NCBI GenBank assembly: GCA_016191285.1
Contig: JACPPA010000009.1
Location: 62,001 to 126,000 of the forward strand
From: Gammaproteobacteria bacterium
GTDB taxonomy: Bacteria; Pseudomonadota; Gammaproteobacteria; Ga0077536
Direction of reading: 5' to 3'
DNA: 64,000 bases
Below are positions 8,562 through 17,279 of the stretch, one piece after another. Every line of letters starts with the position of its first letter. Positions within the stretch are counted from its first letter, which is position 1. Made by a program: the position numbers and the translations under genes. The notes under the pieces are model-generated. The model did no database searches and was not told the DNA's origin. It saw only the letters and a list, made by a program, of their open reading frames with translations.

Positions 8562-9554
8562 ATGCAGGTGTTAGATACCCAAAGCGACAAATGTTTCGAA
8601 CGCATCACGCGACTCGCGTGTCGCGCGCTAGAGATACCGATCGCCGCGATTGTGTTAATCGATGAACATGGTGCGGGAGAGCCACACCTCTGGATTAAAT
8701 CGATCCACGGTCTTTCGATCACAGAGCTCCCATCCGATTTTGTATCTTGCGCGCGCGCCTTGCTGACGGCGGGGCCGACAGTCATTGGAGACACGCGCCA
8801 GGACGCGCGCTTTCGCGCTAGCGCGCTCGTCACCGATCCGCTTCATTTGCGGTTTTATGCGTCGCATCCGCTGCACGCGCCCGACGGCCGCTGCGTGGGC
8901 AGTATCTGTGTGCTCGATCGCCAACCGCGACGAATGGAGCCGCAAACGGTCGACACGCTGCGCGACCTGGCGCTGGTGGCCGAGACCGAGTTGAAGATCA
9001 ACTCGCTGGCGCTTGCCCAATCCGAATTATCGAACGATCTCGACGCTGTCCGCCGCCAAGTGTTCATCGATCGTCTTACGCAGACATGGAATCGCGCCGG
9101 GATCCTCGAAATTTTGACGCGGGAGCACGCCCGCGCCAAACGCGGCAAGCGCTGTCTCGGCGTGGCGTTGGTCGAGCTTGATCATTTCAAGCAGGTCAAC
9201 GCCACCTACGGCAATCCGCTCGGCGACCGCATACTGCGCACGGCCGCCGAGCGTATGGTCGAAGCGGTGCGGCCGTATGACGCGGTGGGCCGCTATCAAG
9301 ATGAAGAATTTTTAGTGGTTATCGTCGAGCGCGACAGCGACGTCATCGGCGCCGTGGCGGAACGCATTCGTCGGCACGTGACTTGCGCGCCGGTCAGTGC
9401 GGAGCGTAAATCGATTCCGATTGCAACGAGCATTGGCGTCGCATTCACTTCCCCACGGCGGCCAATCGAAATTCATCGCTTGCTCGAAGCAGCGGATGAG
9501 GCGCTGTATCGGGCCAAGTACGAGGGGCGCAATCGCGTAGTGGTCGCCGCCTAA
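8562..9554 (+). CDS. GAF-GGDEF protein with degenerate active site
   Basis: A GAF sensor domain (about residues 10-155, with a VLIDEHGAGEPHLWIKSIHG pattern) precedes a GGDEF fold (about 165-330). The signature motif reads QDEEF at residues 246-250 instead of GGDEF, so both glycines that hold GTP are lost. The inhibitory-site motif RPYD (237-240) is kept at the correct five-residue distance. This combination is known from inactive GGDEF proteins that act as cyclic di-GMP receptors. I infer a receptor or regulatory role, not synthesis. The ATG at 8562 is preferred because GGAGGT lies 9 bases before it; an in-frame ATG at 8529 lacks one. Confidence 0.83.
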   Translation: MQVLDTQSDKCFERITRLACRALEIPIAAIVLIDEHGAGEPHLWIKSIHGLSITELPSDFVSCARALLTAGPTVIGDTRQDARFRASALVTDPLHLRFYASHPLHAPDGRCVGSICVLDRQPRRMEPQTVDTLRDLALVAETELKINSLALAQSELSNDLDAVRRQVFIDRLTQTWNRAGILEILTREHARAKRGKRCLGVALVELDHFKQVNATYGNPLGDRILRTAAERMVEAVRPYDAVGRYQDEEFLVVIVERDSDVIGAVAERIRRHVTCAPVSAERKSIPIATSIGVAFTSPRRPIEIHRLLEAADEALYRAKYEGRNRVVVAA

Positions 9555-9599
9555 GGGCGTTCTAAACTTCGGCATGCGTCGGGAACCTTAAGCCGTCAC

Positions 9600-11753
9600 T
9601 TACTCGTGGCGCCGCCAACGTTGATAACCCGTCAGTAACTTCAGAATGAAGGCTGGTTGGTGGGCGCGCCGCCACACCCCGGCAATCGCTTTATTGCCTT
9701 CCATCCACGTGGGATAGGCGTGCACGGTTCCCAAGATTTTGTTTAAGCCCAAGCCATGTCGCATGGCGAGCGCGAATTCGGCGATCATGTCGCCAGCGCG
9801 CTCACCGGCGATGGTCACGCCGAGAATTCGATCGCGATTCGGGGGCGTCAAGACTTTCACGCGACCGTGCGCCGCGCCATCGGTAATGGCGCGATCAAGC
9901 TCGGCGAGATCGTAGGTATGGATTTCATACGCGATCTGCCGCGCTTGCGCCTCCATTTCACTTAAACCCACGTGCGCAATCTCGGGATCGGTGAACGTGC
10001 ACCACGGTAACACCGAATAATCGACCGCGAAGCGGCGGAACTGTCCAAACAACGCATTAATGGTGGCATACCACGCCTGGTGCGAACTCGCGTGAGTGAA
10101 TCGGTACGGTCCCGCCACGTCGCCGCAGGCATAGACATTCGGGAACACCGTTTCCAAATAGCGATCCGTTTCAAATTTCAATTTGGTATCGATGCCGAGC
10201 GCTTCGAGACCAAGTCCGGCGAGGTTGGGTTCGCGACCAACGGCGAGCAACAGGCGATCGAAGGGCACGCGCAGTTTGTCGTTCACTGCGTTGTTGGCGG
10301 CACAGACCAACATCGGGGCGCCCGCCCCCGTTTCGATCGCGCACGCGCGGTAATTCGTCATGACCGTAATGCCTTCATGCGCGAACTGCTCGGCCAAGAT
10401 CGTCGAAAACTCCGGATCTTCGCGCGGCAACAGCCGCGCGGCCTGTTGCACAATCGTGACGTGGCTGCCGAGGCGCGCGAAGGCTTGACCGAGTTCGCAA
10501 CCGATAGGGCCTCCGCCTAACACGACTAGACGTGCCGGCAGTTCGCGCAGCTCCCACAGCGTGTCCGAAGTCAGATAGGGAACGGTGTCCAATCCTGGCA
10601 GCGCCGGCAGCGCGGGCCGTGCACCGCTGGCGACGATGATGCCGCGGGTGGTTAACACGCGGTCGCCGACGGCGACTTGGTATGGTGACATCACGCGCGC
10701 TTCGCCTTGCAAACATTCGACACCGAGCGCTTGGTACCGCACCACCGAATCGTGTGGCGCCACGGCTGCGATAGTGCGTTGCACGTGCGCCATGATGGTC
10801 GCAAAGTCCGCGGTGATAGCAGTCGGCGGTAATCCGTAGCGATCGGCGTGGCGTGCCTGATAGATCTGCTTGGCGGCGCGAAGCAGGGTTTTGGACGGCA
10901 CACATCCGGTATTTAGACAATCGCCACCCATCTTATGGCGCTCGATCAACGTGACCTTGGCGCGTAGCGCGGCCGCCAGATAGGCCGCAACCAAGCCAGC
11001 AGAGCCGGCGCCGATCACGATCAGATTGCGATCAAAACGCGCGGGTTTGGGAAAGCGGCGAAGCGTGCGTTGGCGTCTCCACCACTGCAGTAGCGCACGC
11101 GTAAGCAGCGGAAGTACCCCGAGTAAACACAGCGATATCACCACCTGCGGCGACAAAATGTCGCGCGCGGCGCGGATCTGACCCAGATGTGTGCCGGCAT
11201 TGACGAAGATCACTGTTGCCGGGAACATCCCGAGCTGGCTCACCAGATAGAACACGCGCAGTGGCAAGGTCGTCAGTCCGAGCGCGAGGTTAATCACAAA
11301 AAAGGGGATCGCCGGGACTAAGCGCAAGCTGAGGAGATAGAACCCGCCGTCGCGCGCGAGACCCGCGTTAATCGCCGTCAGCGTCGAGCCTAAAAATCGG
11401 GCTGCGCGCTCGCGAAATAGATAACGCGCGATCGCGCACGCGAGTGTGGCGCCGAGCGTACTTGCGAAGGACACGAGAAGCGTGCCCCACCACCAGCCAA
11501 ACAATGCGCCAGCCGCCAGCGTCAGCACAGCCGCGCCAGGCAAGGAGAGACCGGTGACTCCCACATAAAGCGCGAAAAATCCGCCGAGCATTGCCGCGGG
11601 GTGAGTGGCAAACAATGCGGTTAGTTGCGCGCGGTGACTGGCCAGGGTTTCAAAATTTAAGTAGCGAAGGCCGTCGAACATGAAGAAGGCGATGACGACA
11701 GCGCCGCAGATGACAAATGCCCATCCACGATTAACCCAGCGTTGGCGTGGCAT
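9600..11753 (-). CDS. TVP38/TMEM64 membrane domain fused to FAD disulfide oxidoreductase
   Basis: Residues 1-230 form a polytopic membrane domain of the TVP38/TMEM64 (DedA/VTT-like) type, with hydrophobic segments near 12-30, 55-85, 88-110, 140-160, 170-188 and 203-222. Residues 243-717 form a complete pyridine-nucleotide disulfide oxidoreductase: FAD-binding VIGAGSAGLVAAY, the redox pair C279/C284 in GGDCLNTGCVPSKTLL, NAD-binding GGGPIGCELGQAF, and a C-terminal dimerisation domain. It resembles MerA and lipoamide dehydrogenase but lacks the mercury-binding N-terminal domain and a C-terminal Cys pair. This fusion occurs in other bacteria; the substrate is unknown. It is a single gene, converging with the GAF-GGDEF gene. 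Confidence 0.88.
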   Translation of the reverse strand: MPRQRWVNRGWAFVICGAVVIAFFMFDGLRYLNFETLASHRAQLTALFATHPAAMLGGFFALYVGVTGLSLPGAAVLTLAAGALFGWWWGTLLVSFASTLGATLACAIARYLFRERAARFLGSTLTAINAGLARDGGFYLLSLRLVPAIPFFVINLALGLTTLPLRVFYLVSQLGMFPATVIFVNAGTHLGQIRAARDILSPQVVISLCLLGVLPLLTRALLQWWRRQRTLRRFPKPARFDRNLIVIGAGSAGLVAAYLAAALRAKVTLIERHKMGGDCLNTGCVPSKTLLRAAKQIYQARHADRYGLPPTAITADFATIMAHVQRTIAAVAPHDSVVRYQALGVECLQGEARVMSPYQVAVGDRVLTTRGIIVASGARPALPALPGLDTVPYLTSDTLWELRELPARLVVLGGGPIGCELGQAFARLGSHVTIVQQAARLLPREDPEFSTILAEQFAHEGITVMTNYRACAIETGAGAPMLVCAANNAVNDKLRVPFDRLLLAVGREPNLAGLGLEALGIDTKLKFETDRYLETVFPNVYACGDVAGPYRFTHASSHQAWYATINALFGQFRRFAVDYSVLPWCTFTDPEIAHVGLSEMEAQARQIAYEIHTYDLAELDRAITDGAAHGRVKVLTPPNRDRILGVTIAGERAGDMIAEFALAMRHGLGLNKILGTVHAYPTWMEGNKAIAGVWRRAHQPAFILKLLTGYQRWRRHE

Positions 11754-11797
11754 TTCGTGCGGGGACTAGTCAGCTCGGAGTACGCAGAGGGCGGCGC

Positions 11798-12844
11798 TCA
11801 ACAGCAACTCGCCGGAGCGCTCGTCGAACTGCTCGTCGCAAACGGCAGATCGGTGCCGCATCCAGCAAAAATGCCATAGTGGGTGTCCCAGTCACCGTGA
11901 AAACTAAAGTGCGGGCGAAACCGCGTGTCGAACAGCATGCGCCATGTGTTGCCGCAGACTGGAATAAGTTTGCCGCGCTCAAAGCGATGATGGCGGTCGA
12001 GTTGAAACACCGCAGGCGTTTCTGGGATGGTTCCAAGATAAGCCACGGCCTGCCCGTAGTCTTCGCACGCGGGTTCCAATTCCGCCAATTTAAATAGCCG
12101 GTACGTGGCGGAATAAAACTGGATTGGCGCGACCCGTGCCGCAATCGCGTCATTGCGGAGGCCAACCGGATGATCGTCGATCAGACGCGGATCAAGAAAA
12201 CCGGCACGCTTACCGAGCGTCAAAAAATCGTGCCAATACAGCGCGCCGCCCAGGCACTCGCCATACAACACGGGATCGCTGGCGAGCGCGCGCGGCACGC
12301 GTCGATCGGCATAAATATCGGAAAAATAAAGTTCGCCACCATTCGCCAGCAGGCGCTGCGCGGCATTGAGCACTGCGGCCTTATCGAGCGCGAGATTGAT
12401 CACGCAATTCGAGACGATGACGTCGAACGAACCGGCGGCGAAATTCAATTCATCAAGGCGTTCGATATAACCTTTGTGAAATTCGACGTTCGGGGCGGCA
12501 TAGCCGAAGCGTTCCATATGCCAGGGTAGGTAACGCTCGCCCACGGCGAGTTGCTCCTCGGTCATGTCGACGCCCGCCACGTGGCCATTAGCGCCGACCA
12601 ATTGCGCGAGAACGAAACAATCGCGACCCGTGCCACAGCCTAAATCAAGCACGCGGCGGCCGCGGAGTTCATGCGGGAACACCGTGCCACAACCGTAGTA
12701 GCGCTCCCGAACTTCTGGATGAACCGCGCTTAATGCGATGCGCAGATGCGCCGCGGGTGCGCCGGCAGTCGTGCAGACGTCGGTTTGTAAGTCTTCGGTT
12801 TTATTGATGATAGAACCGTAGTAGCGCTGAACATCCGTATGCAT
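11798..12844 (-). CDS. arsM: Arsenite S-adenosylmethionine methyltransferase
   Basis: The SAM-binding site VLDLGCGTGRDCFVLAQLVG and the text GVDMTEEQL, VSNCVINL and GECLGGALYW match ArsM/AS3MT closely. All four cysteines that bind As(III) in the family have counterparts here: C24 (QTDVCTT), C52 (RYYGCG), C147 (SNC) and C197 (GEC). A vicinal Cys pair ends the protein, as in several ArsM proteins. The enzyme methylates arsenite to less toxic, volatile forms in the cytoplasm. No arsR, arsB or arsC gene is nearby, so it is an orphan. The next minus-strand gene downstream is the oxidoreductase fusion, 44 bases away; co-transcription is possible. Confidence 0.9.
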   Translation of the reverse strand: MHTDVQRYYGSIINKTEDLQTDVCTTAGAPAAHLRIALSAVHPEVRERYYGCGTVFPHELRGRRVLDLGCGTGRDCFVLAQLVGANGHVAGVDMTEEQLAVGERYLPWHMERFGYAAPNVEFHKGYIERLDELNFAAGSFDVIVSNCVINLALDKAAVLNAAQRLLANGGELYFSDIYADRRVPRALASDPVLYGECLGGALYWHDFLTLGKRAGFLDPRLIDDHPVGLRNDAIAARVAPIQFYSATYRLFKLAELEPACEDYGQAVAYLGTIPETPAVFQLDRHHRFERGKLIPVCGNTWRMLFDTRFRPHFSFHGDWDTHYGIFAGCGTDLPFATSSSTSAPASCC

Positions 12845-12957
12845 GAATCACCCGTGTCACGATGCGAAATTCCGCCACGGAGAATACTGCAATTGTTGGA
12901 TTTTTGCGCGACGACGGATGTACTTGTGGCGTTTCCGTATGCCGGCCCTGCTGAAGC

Positions 12958-14400
12958 TCAGGCCGCTTGGTAGACTAAGATTTCCTGTCCGGGTTGGAGG
13001 TTGGCGCCGGTGGCTCGTTTATTCCATGCCAATAGTTGTTCGACAGTAACGTTGAACTGCCGGGAAATCGTCCACAACGAGTCACCCACACGGACGCGGT
13101 AATACACCACCGTCGGCGCCTCGACATTATGCTGTGCCGCACGCGACTTCGTCACGCCGACGCGCTCGTTGCGGGTGCCGAGCACGATGCGTTGCCCAAG
13201 GTGCAGGGCATGTTTGCGATTGAGCTTATTAAGTCGTTCTAGATCGCCAATGTGTAAATCGTTCTGACGCGCGATCGACCACAACGAATCGCCATGCCGC
13301 ACGGTGTAAAACGCGAGCTTCGTTTTGTGCGCAGCCGCGCTCGGCGGTGCCGACGCTAGCGCTGGCACTACAGCCGCCGGCAGGTCGAACGCCAGGTGCG
13401 CTGCCACGTCAGCCTGGTCAGCGGGAACCAGCACCTGCTGGTGCGCCACGGGGCCGGTATGCCAGGTTTTAAATGCCGGGTTTAGCGCTTTAAAGGTGGC
13501 TTCTGGGATCCGTGCTACTTCGACTAAACGTCGCAGATCTGTTGGGTGTTCTAACGTCACGGGCGCGAAGAAAGCTTGGTTCGGAATCGCCGGTAGTTCG
13601 AGCGCATAGCGTTGCGGCGCCTTGACGATTTCAGCGAGAGCCAACAACCGACCGACCAAGCGATGGGTTTCATCGGACACCGCAAGCGACCAGACGTCGA
13701 GCGGTTTGCCCTGGCTGCGATTTTGAGCGATCGCCTGTTCGATGTTGCCCCATCCGGCGTTATAGGCGGCGATTGCCAGCAGCCAATCGCCATCGAAGCG
13801 TTGGTGGAGCGTTTCGAGATAAGTCAGCGCGGCGTTGGTCGACTGCACGACGTCGAGCCGTTCGTCTCGCCATTGGTTGGTCGCGAGACCGAATTTGGTA
13901 CCAGTCCCGCCCATGAACTGCCATAACCCCGCAGCACCGTAGGGCGAGACCACCTGCGCTCGATAACCACTTTCTAGAATCGGCAGCAATACCAGTTCGT
14001 TTGGCAGTTGGCGTCGCCGTAGTTCGGTCGCGATGTAATAGAGATAAGGCTCCGCGTGCGCTGAGATCTCACGCAGAAATTTCCGCTGCCCGCGATACCA
14101 AGTCAGTTCGCGTTGGACCGCGGGCCTTGCGGCACCATCCAACGTAAACCCCTGCGCGATACTGTCCCAAAGGTTAGCCGACGCATCCATCGTCGTGCTT
14201 GAATCGCTGCGCGCCGCGGCTGCCATCGGCGTAGGATTTTTGACGCTGGTCGCGACCGGCGGTGCACTAGCGGGAGCAGCAAGCCCGGTGTCGGCCGTGA
14301 GTTCTGAATGGTCATGCACGCGATGGCTTGCACAACCAGTGACGCCACCGATACCGGCGATACCGAGCGAGATCCATAGAGGCAGTAGGTCGCGACGCAT
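12958..14400 (-). CDS. mltD: Membrane-bound lytic murein transglycosylase D with two LysM domains
   Basis: This lipoprotein cleaves peptidoglycan glycan strands, forming 1,6-anhydro ends. The signal peptide ends in a lipobox (VTGC, Cys at about 23). The SLT domain has the catalytic Glu in LPILESGYRAQVVSPYGAAG followed by LWQFMGGTGTKFGL. Two C-terminal LysM domains (YTVRHGDSLWSIARQ and YRVRVGDSLWTISRQ) bind the wall. The 480-residue length fits MltD. The start has no ribosome binding site. A promoter-like pair lies so close to the ATG that the message may be leaderless. Confidence 0.93.
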   Translation of the reverse strand: MRRDLLPLWISLGIAGIGGVTGCASHRVHDHSELTADTGLAAPASAPPVATSVKNPTPMAAAARSDSSTTMDASANLWDSIAQGFTLDGAARPAVQRELTWYRGQRKFLREISAHAEPYLYYIATELRRRQLPNELVLLPILESGYRAQVVSPYGAAGLWQFMGGTGTKFGLATNQWRDERLDVVQSTNAALTYLETLHQRFDGDWLLAIAAYNAGWGNIEQAIAQNRSQGKPLDVWSLAVSDETHRLVGRLLALAEIVKAPQRYALELPAIPNQAFFAPVTLEHPTDLRRLVEVARIPEATFKALNPAFKTWHTGPVAHQQVLVPADQADVAAHLAFDLPAAVVPALASAPPSAAAHKTKLAFYTVRHGDSLWSIARQNDLHIGDLERLNKLNRKHALHLGQRIVLGTRNERVGVTKSRAAQHNVEAPTVVYYRVRVGDSLWTISRQFNVTVEQLLAWNKRATGANLQPGQEILVYQAA

Positions 14401-14406
14401 CGGGGT

Positions 14407-14436
14407 ATGCTAGTAAAGTATCCTTTTAGGCGTCAA
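14407..14436 (-). promoter_or_regulatory. Candidate sigma70 promoter of mltD, leaderless spacing
   Basis: On the minus strand TTGACG (14436-14431) and TAGCAT (14412-14407) are separated by 18 bases. Only six bases lie between the -10 box and the mltD ATG, so transcription would start at or next to the start codon. No Shine-Dalgarno sequence is present there. Confidence 0.5.
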
Positions 14437-14489
14437 CCCTTAGCGCGACTGTTATGCTGCTTTAGACACTCGAGTAAAGAGCGAAAAAA

Positions 14490-15287
14490 ATGTTGGATCC
14501 CGCGCCCACTCAGACCACCACTCTTGTCGCGCCGCGCGTGCAACTGGATGATTTAGCCGCGCTGCGCGCATGGTTCGCGTCGGTTCCGGGTCTCATGATT
14601 GCGGAAGCCGAACAAGCCTTGGCGCGCGACATTCTGCCCAATCTGTTCGGCTATCATGCCGTACAAATAGGGACACCTCACGCGTCGGAGTTGCTCGAAC
14701 ACAGTCGTATTTCTCATCGCTTGGTGATTGGGACCGAACTGGTCGAAAGCCGGTTTGGGCGAATCATCGCCGATCCAGTGGCCTTGCCGATCGAACGTAA
14801 TTCGGTCGATGTGGTGGTGTTACCGCATACGTTGGAATTTTCGCCAAACGCGCATGGGATTTTGCGCGAGGCCGAGCGGATTTTGATTGGTGAAGGTCAT
14901 GTGGTTATTTTGGGATTTAATCCGTGGAGCAGTTTCGGCTGTTCACGGCGCTTGCTCGGTTGGCGGGGCAGAGTCCCCTGGAGCGGCTCCTTCTTGAGCC
15001 TGGCGCGACTTAAGGATTGGCTCGGTCTATTGGGATTTGAAATGGAACGGGTGGCGCGCGCGTCGTTCCGACCACCGATTTCTCAGCCAATCTGGCATGC
15101 GCGCTTGGAATTTCTCGAACGAATGGGTGCGCACTTTTGGCCGCTGCTCGGCAATGTTTATGCATTGGTAGCGCGGAAGCGGGTTGAAGCGATCATGCCA
15201 ATTCGTGCGCGCTGGGCGCGGCGGCGGCGCTTAGCCGCGCGGGGAGTAATCGAACCGACGGCGCGGACCATATCCAAGCGAGATTAA
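14490..15287 (+). CDS. Class I SAM-dependent methyltransferase (unknown substrate)
   Basis: A Rossmann-type methyltransferase of 265 residues. The recognisable part is DVVVLPHTLEFSPNAHGILREAERILIGEGHVVILGFNPWS, the post-I and motif IV-VI region of class I enzymes. The motif I glycine loop is weakly conserved (VIGTELVES). Genes of this type often lie just upstream of rnhA and dnaQ in proteobacteria, and that is the context here: rnhA starts 15 bases after its stop. The substrate is not known. The C-terminus is strongly basic (RARWARRRRLAARG), suggesting a nucleic-acid or membrane contact. It diverges from mltD. Confidence 0.75.
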   Translation: MLDPAPTQTTTLVAPRVQLDDLAALRAWFASVPGLMIAEAEQALARDILPNLFGYHAVQIGTPHASELLEHSRISHRLVIGTELVESRFGRIIADPVALPIERNSVDVVVLPHTLEFSPNAHGILREAERILIGEGHVVILGFNPWSSFGCSRRLLGWRGRVPWSGSFLSLARLKDWLGLLGFEMERVARASFRPPISQPIWHARLEFLERMGAHFWPLLGNVYALVARKRVEAIMPIRARWARRRRLAARGVIEPTARTISKRD

Positions 15288-15302
15288 ATCGCGAGGTAAC
15301 TT

Positions 15303-15773
15303 TTGGAAGTGAATCAAAGCCGAGTGATCATTCATACCGATGGCGCGTGTCGCGGCAACCCCGGCCCGGGTGGCTGGGCTGCATTGCTGCGTTACGGGGA
15401 GCGCACGCGCGAACTTTTGGGTAGCGAACTGGTTACGACCAATAACCGGATGGAATTGATGGGCGCGATTCAAGCGCTAGAGTCGCTTACACGCGCGAGT
15501 TCAGTCGACCTCTACACCGATTCGCAGTATGTTCAAAAAGGAATCAGCGAATGGTTACCAGCCTGGGTCGCACGCGGCTGGCGCACCGCGAACAAGGCGC
15601 CGGTCAAGAATGCGGATCTTTGGCAACGTTTAAAGACTGTAGCTGATCGCCATGAAGTGCGGTGGCATTGGGTCAAGGGTCACGCCGGTGACCCCGGCAA
15701 TGAAGCAGTGGATCGACTGGCGAACAGCGCCATCGACACGTTACTCAACGACACGCGGATGTCGCGCCGCTAG
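15303..15773 (+). CDS. rnhA: Ribonuclease HI
   Basis: RNase HI removes the RNA strand of RNA-DNA hybrids. The catalytic acidic residues are visible in [15 protein letters not shown] (Asp), [10 protein letters not shown] (Glu), [12 protein letters not shown] (Asp) and [14 protein letters not shown] (Asp). The 156-residue length is normal. A TTG start at 15303 is used because GAGGT lies about 6 bases before it; a GTG two codons later is an alternative. It sits between the methyltransferase gene and dnaQ, a usual arrangement. Confidence 0.95.
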   Translation: MEVNQSRVIIHTDGACRGNPGPGGWAALLRYGERTRELLGSELVTTNNRMELMGAIQALESLTRASSVDLYTDSQYVQKGISEWLPAWVARGWRTANKAPVKNADLWQRLKTVADRHEVRWHWVKGHAGDPGNEAVDRLANSAIDTLLNDTRMSRR

Positions 15774-15825
15774 CCAGCGTTGCGGTCATCACCAACTATT
15801 GGTTGGATGTGATAAAGGACATGCC

Positions 15826-16575
15826 ATGAGCCGTCAACTTGTGCTCGACACCGAAACCACGGGACTTGCGCCGGAAGAAGGCCATCGCCTAGTTGAAATC
15901 GGCTGCATTGAAATCCGCAATCGCCGGGTGAGTGAGCAGCGCTTTCATTGCTATTTGAATCCCGAGCGCGATCTTGATCTTGGCGCCATGGAAGTTCACG
16001 GTTTGACCCGCGAAAAATTACGGGAGTGTCCGCGGTTTCAGGACGTCGCGCTGGAATTCATCGAATTTATCCGTGGTGCGGAAATCATCATTCACAATGC
16101 ACCGTTCGATGTCGGGTTTATCAACCATGAACTCAGGAGAATCGGTGCTGCGTGGGGGCAATTGGAAGATTATTGCACGGTACTCGACACGCTAAAGCTT
16201 GCGCGCGAACTGCATCCCGGTCAGCGCAACAGCTTGGATGCCCTGTGCAAGCGCTATGAAATAGATAACGCGCATCGCACACTGCACGGCGCACTCTTGG
16301 ACGCCGAGTTACTGGCCGAAGTGTACTTGGCGCTAACTGGCGGTCAGGCGGCGTTGTCCTTGCACACGCCGCAGGTTGGCGATGCCGCGACGGCACCGCC
16401 GCTTGCCGCAACGCACGCGGCGACACGCCGCGGTCAAGTGATTGCGCCAACACCGGACGAACTCGCGAAGCACGCGGAGCGGCTGACGCGCTTGGCCACC
16501 GCTAGCGGTGGGCGTTGCCTATGGCAAGAACTCGAATCAGCGCCGTCCGAGAGCGTTACCCACCAAACGCAATGA
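15826..16575 (+). CDS. dnaQ: DNA polymerase III epsilon subunit (3'-5' proofreading exonuclease)
   Basis: This subunit proofreads within the polymerase III core together with alpha and theta. The DEDDh exonuclease motifs are present: LDTETTGL (ExoI, Asp and Glu), HNAPFDVGFIN (ExoII) and HGALLDAELLAEVYL (ExoIII His and Asp). The polymerase-binding tail extends to residue 249. The ATG at 15826 is chosen because AAGGA lies 6 bases upstream and the conserved sequence starts directly after it; an open frame back into rnhA is not part of the gene. Confidence 0.95.
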   Translation: MSRQLVLDTETTGLAPEEGHRLVEIGCIEIRNRRVSEQRFHCYLNPERDLDLGAMEVHGLTREKLRECPRFQDVALEFIEFIRGAEIIIHNAPFDVGFINHELRRIGAAWGQLEDYCTVLDTLKLARELHPGQRNSLDALCKRYEIDNAHRTLHGALLDAELLAEVYLALTGGQAALSLHTPQVGDAATAPPLAATHAATRRGQVIAPTPDELAKHAERLTRLATASGGRCLWQELESAPSESVTHQTQ

Positions 16576-16626
16576 CGCCGTTGCTCAGTCGCGAGTGCGG
16601 CACGAGAAATTGAGGCGCTAACCAGG

Positions 16627-16944
16627 TTAGGCAGTTTGTGCCGAGGTAACCATTTTCTGGAGTTCCCCGCGTTGGTAGAGGTCGAGCACGATGTCGCAGC
16701 CGCCGACCAATTCCCCTTTGATGAATACCTGAGGAAAGGTTGGCCACTGCGAGAACTGCGGGAGGTTCTGGCGGAAGGCGGGTTCGGCCAGGATGTCGAC
16801 GGCGTGGACAGTGGCCCCGCAGGCTTGCAGCGCCTGTGCGGTGCGCATCGAAAAACCGCATTGGGGAAACTGTGGCGTCCCTTTCATGAACAGGACGATA
16901 GGATTGTCATCGACGATCGATTGTATGCGTTGCATTATGTCCAT
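16627..16944 (-). CDS. grxD: Monothiol glutaredoxin Grx4 type
   Basis: Grx4-type proteins bind and transfer [2Fe-2S] clusters using glutathione. The monothiol CGFS motif lies in KGTPQFPQCGFSMRTAQAL. The cis-Pro and GSH-binding region is visible as WPTFPQVFIKGELVGGCDI. The 105 residues are the standard size. GAGG lies a short distance before the ATG on the minus strand. It converges with dnaQ and stands alone. Confidence 0.95.
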   Translation of the reverse strand: MDIMQRIQSIVDDNPIVLFMKGTPQFPQCGFSMRTAQALQACGATVHAVDILAEPAFRQNLPQFSQWPTFPQVFIKGELVGGCDIVLDLYQRGELQKMVTSAQTA

Positions 16945-17041
16945 GGAGAAACCTCGTTCAGCATTAGTGGGTAATATCGCTCACTCAAGTCTACCACCTG
17001 GATGTGAGTTCAATCAGCGGTCACTCGCCGATCGTTTAGGC

Positions 17042-17070
17042 TTGAATCTTAAGCGGCCGTAAAAGACAAT
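17042..17070 (+). promoter_or_regulatory. Candidate promoter for the membrane microprotein and PuuD-like genes
   Basis: TTGAAT (17042-17047) and GACAAT (17065-17070) are 17 bases apart. This would start transcription about 45-50 bases before the 31-codon gene. The match to the -10 consensus is moderate. Confidence 0.4.
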
Positions 17071-17124
17071 GGCGCAGCACTCAACGACAGTTACGAAAAA
17101 TAAGCAAGCGGGAGGGTTAACGCA

Positions 17125-17220
17125 ATGAATCCTTTGGAAACTTTAGGTGGCACGGTGACGGCAGGCGTAATCCTGGCTATCGTTTTGGCCTATGTCGCGA
17201 AATTACTGGTTGGTGCCTAG
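17125..17220 (+). CDS. 31-residue single-span membrane microprotein
   Basis: A short gene with a good ribosome binding site (GGAGGG about 8 bases before the ATG) encodes 31 residues. A short polar start (MNPLETLGG) precedes a hydrophobic helix of about 20 residues (TAGVILAIVLAYVAKLLVG). It should be a one-span inner-membrane peptide. It ends 59 bases before the PuuD-like membrane protein gene on the same strand, so it may be an accessory subunit of that protein, as small single-helix subunits are for respiratory oxidases. I do not recognise a family. Confidence 0.55.
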   Translation: MNPLETLGGTVTAGVILAIVLAYVAKLLVGA

Positions 17221-17279
17221 GCGATGGCGTCAATCGGTAACACGCGATTCGAACAATTGAATTTTGGGAGGATTCGTCG

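Noticed and set aside
17069-17128. 19-codon frame ending in ATGA overlap with the 31-residue peptide gene
   Set aside because: It lacks a ribosome binding site and its start lies in the likely -10 box, so it is probably not translated.
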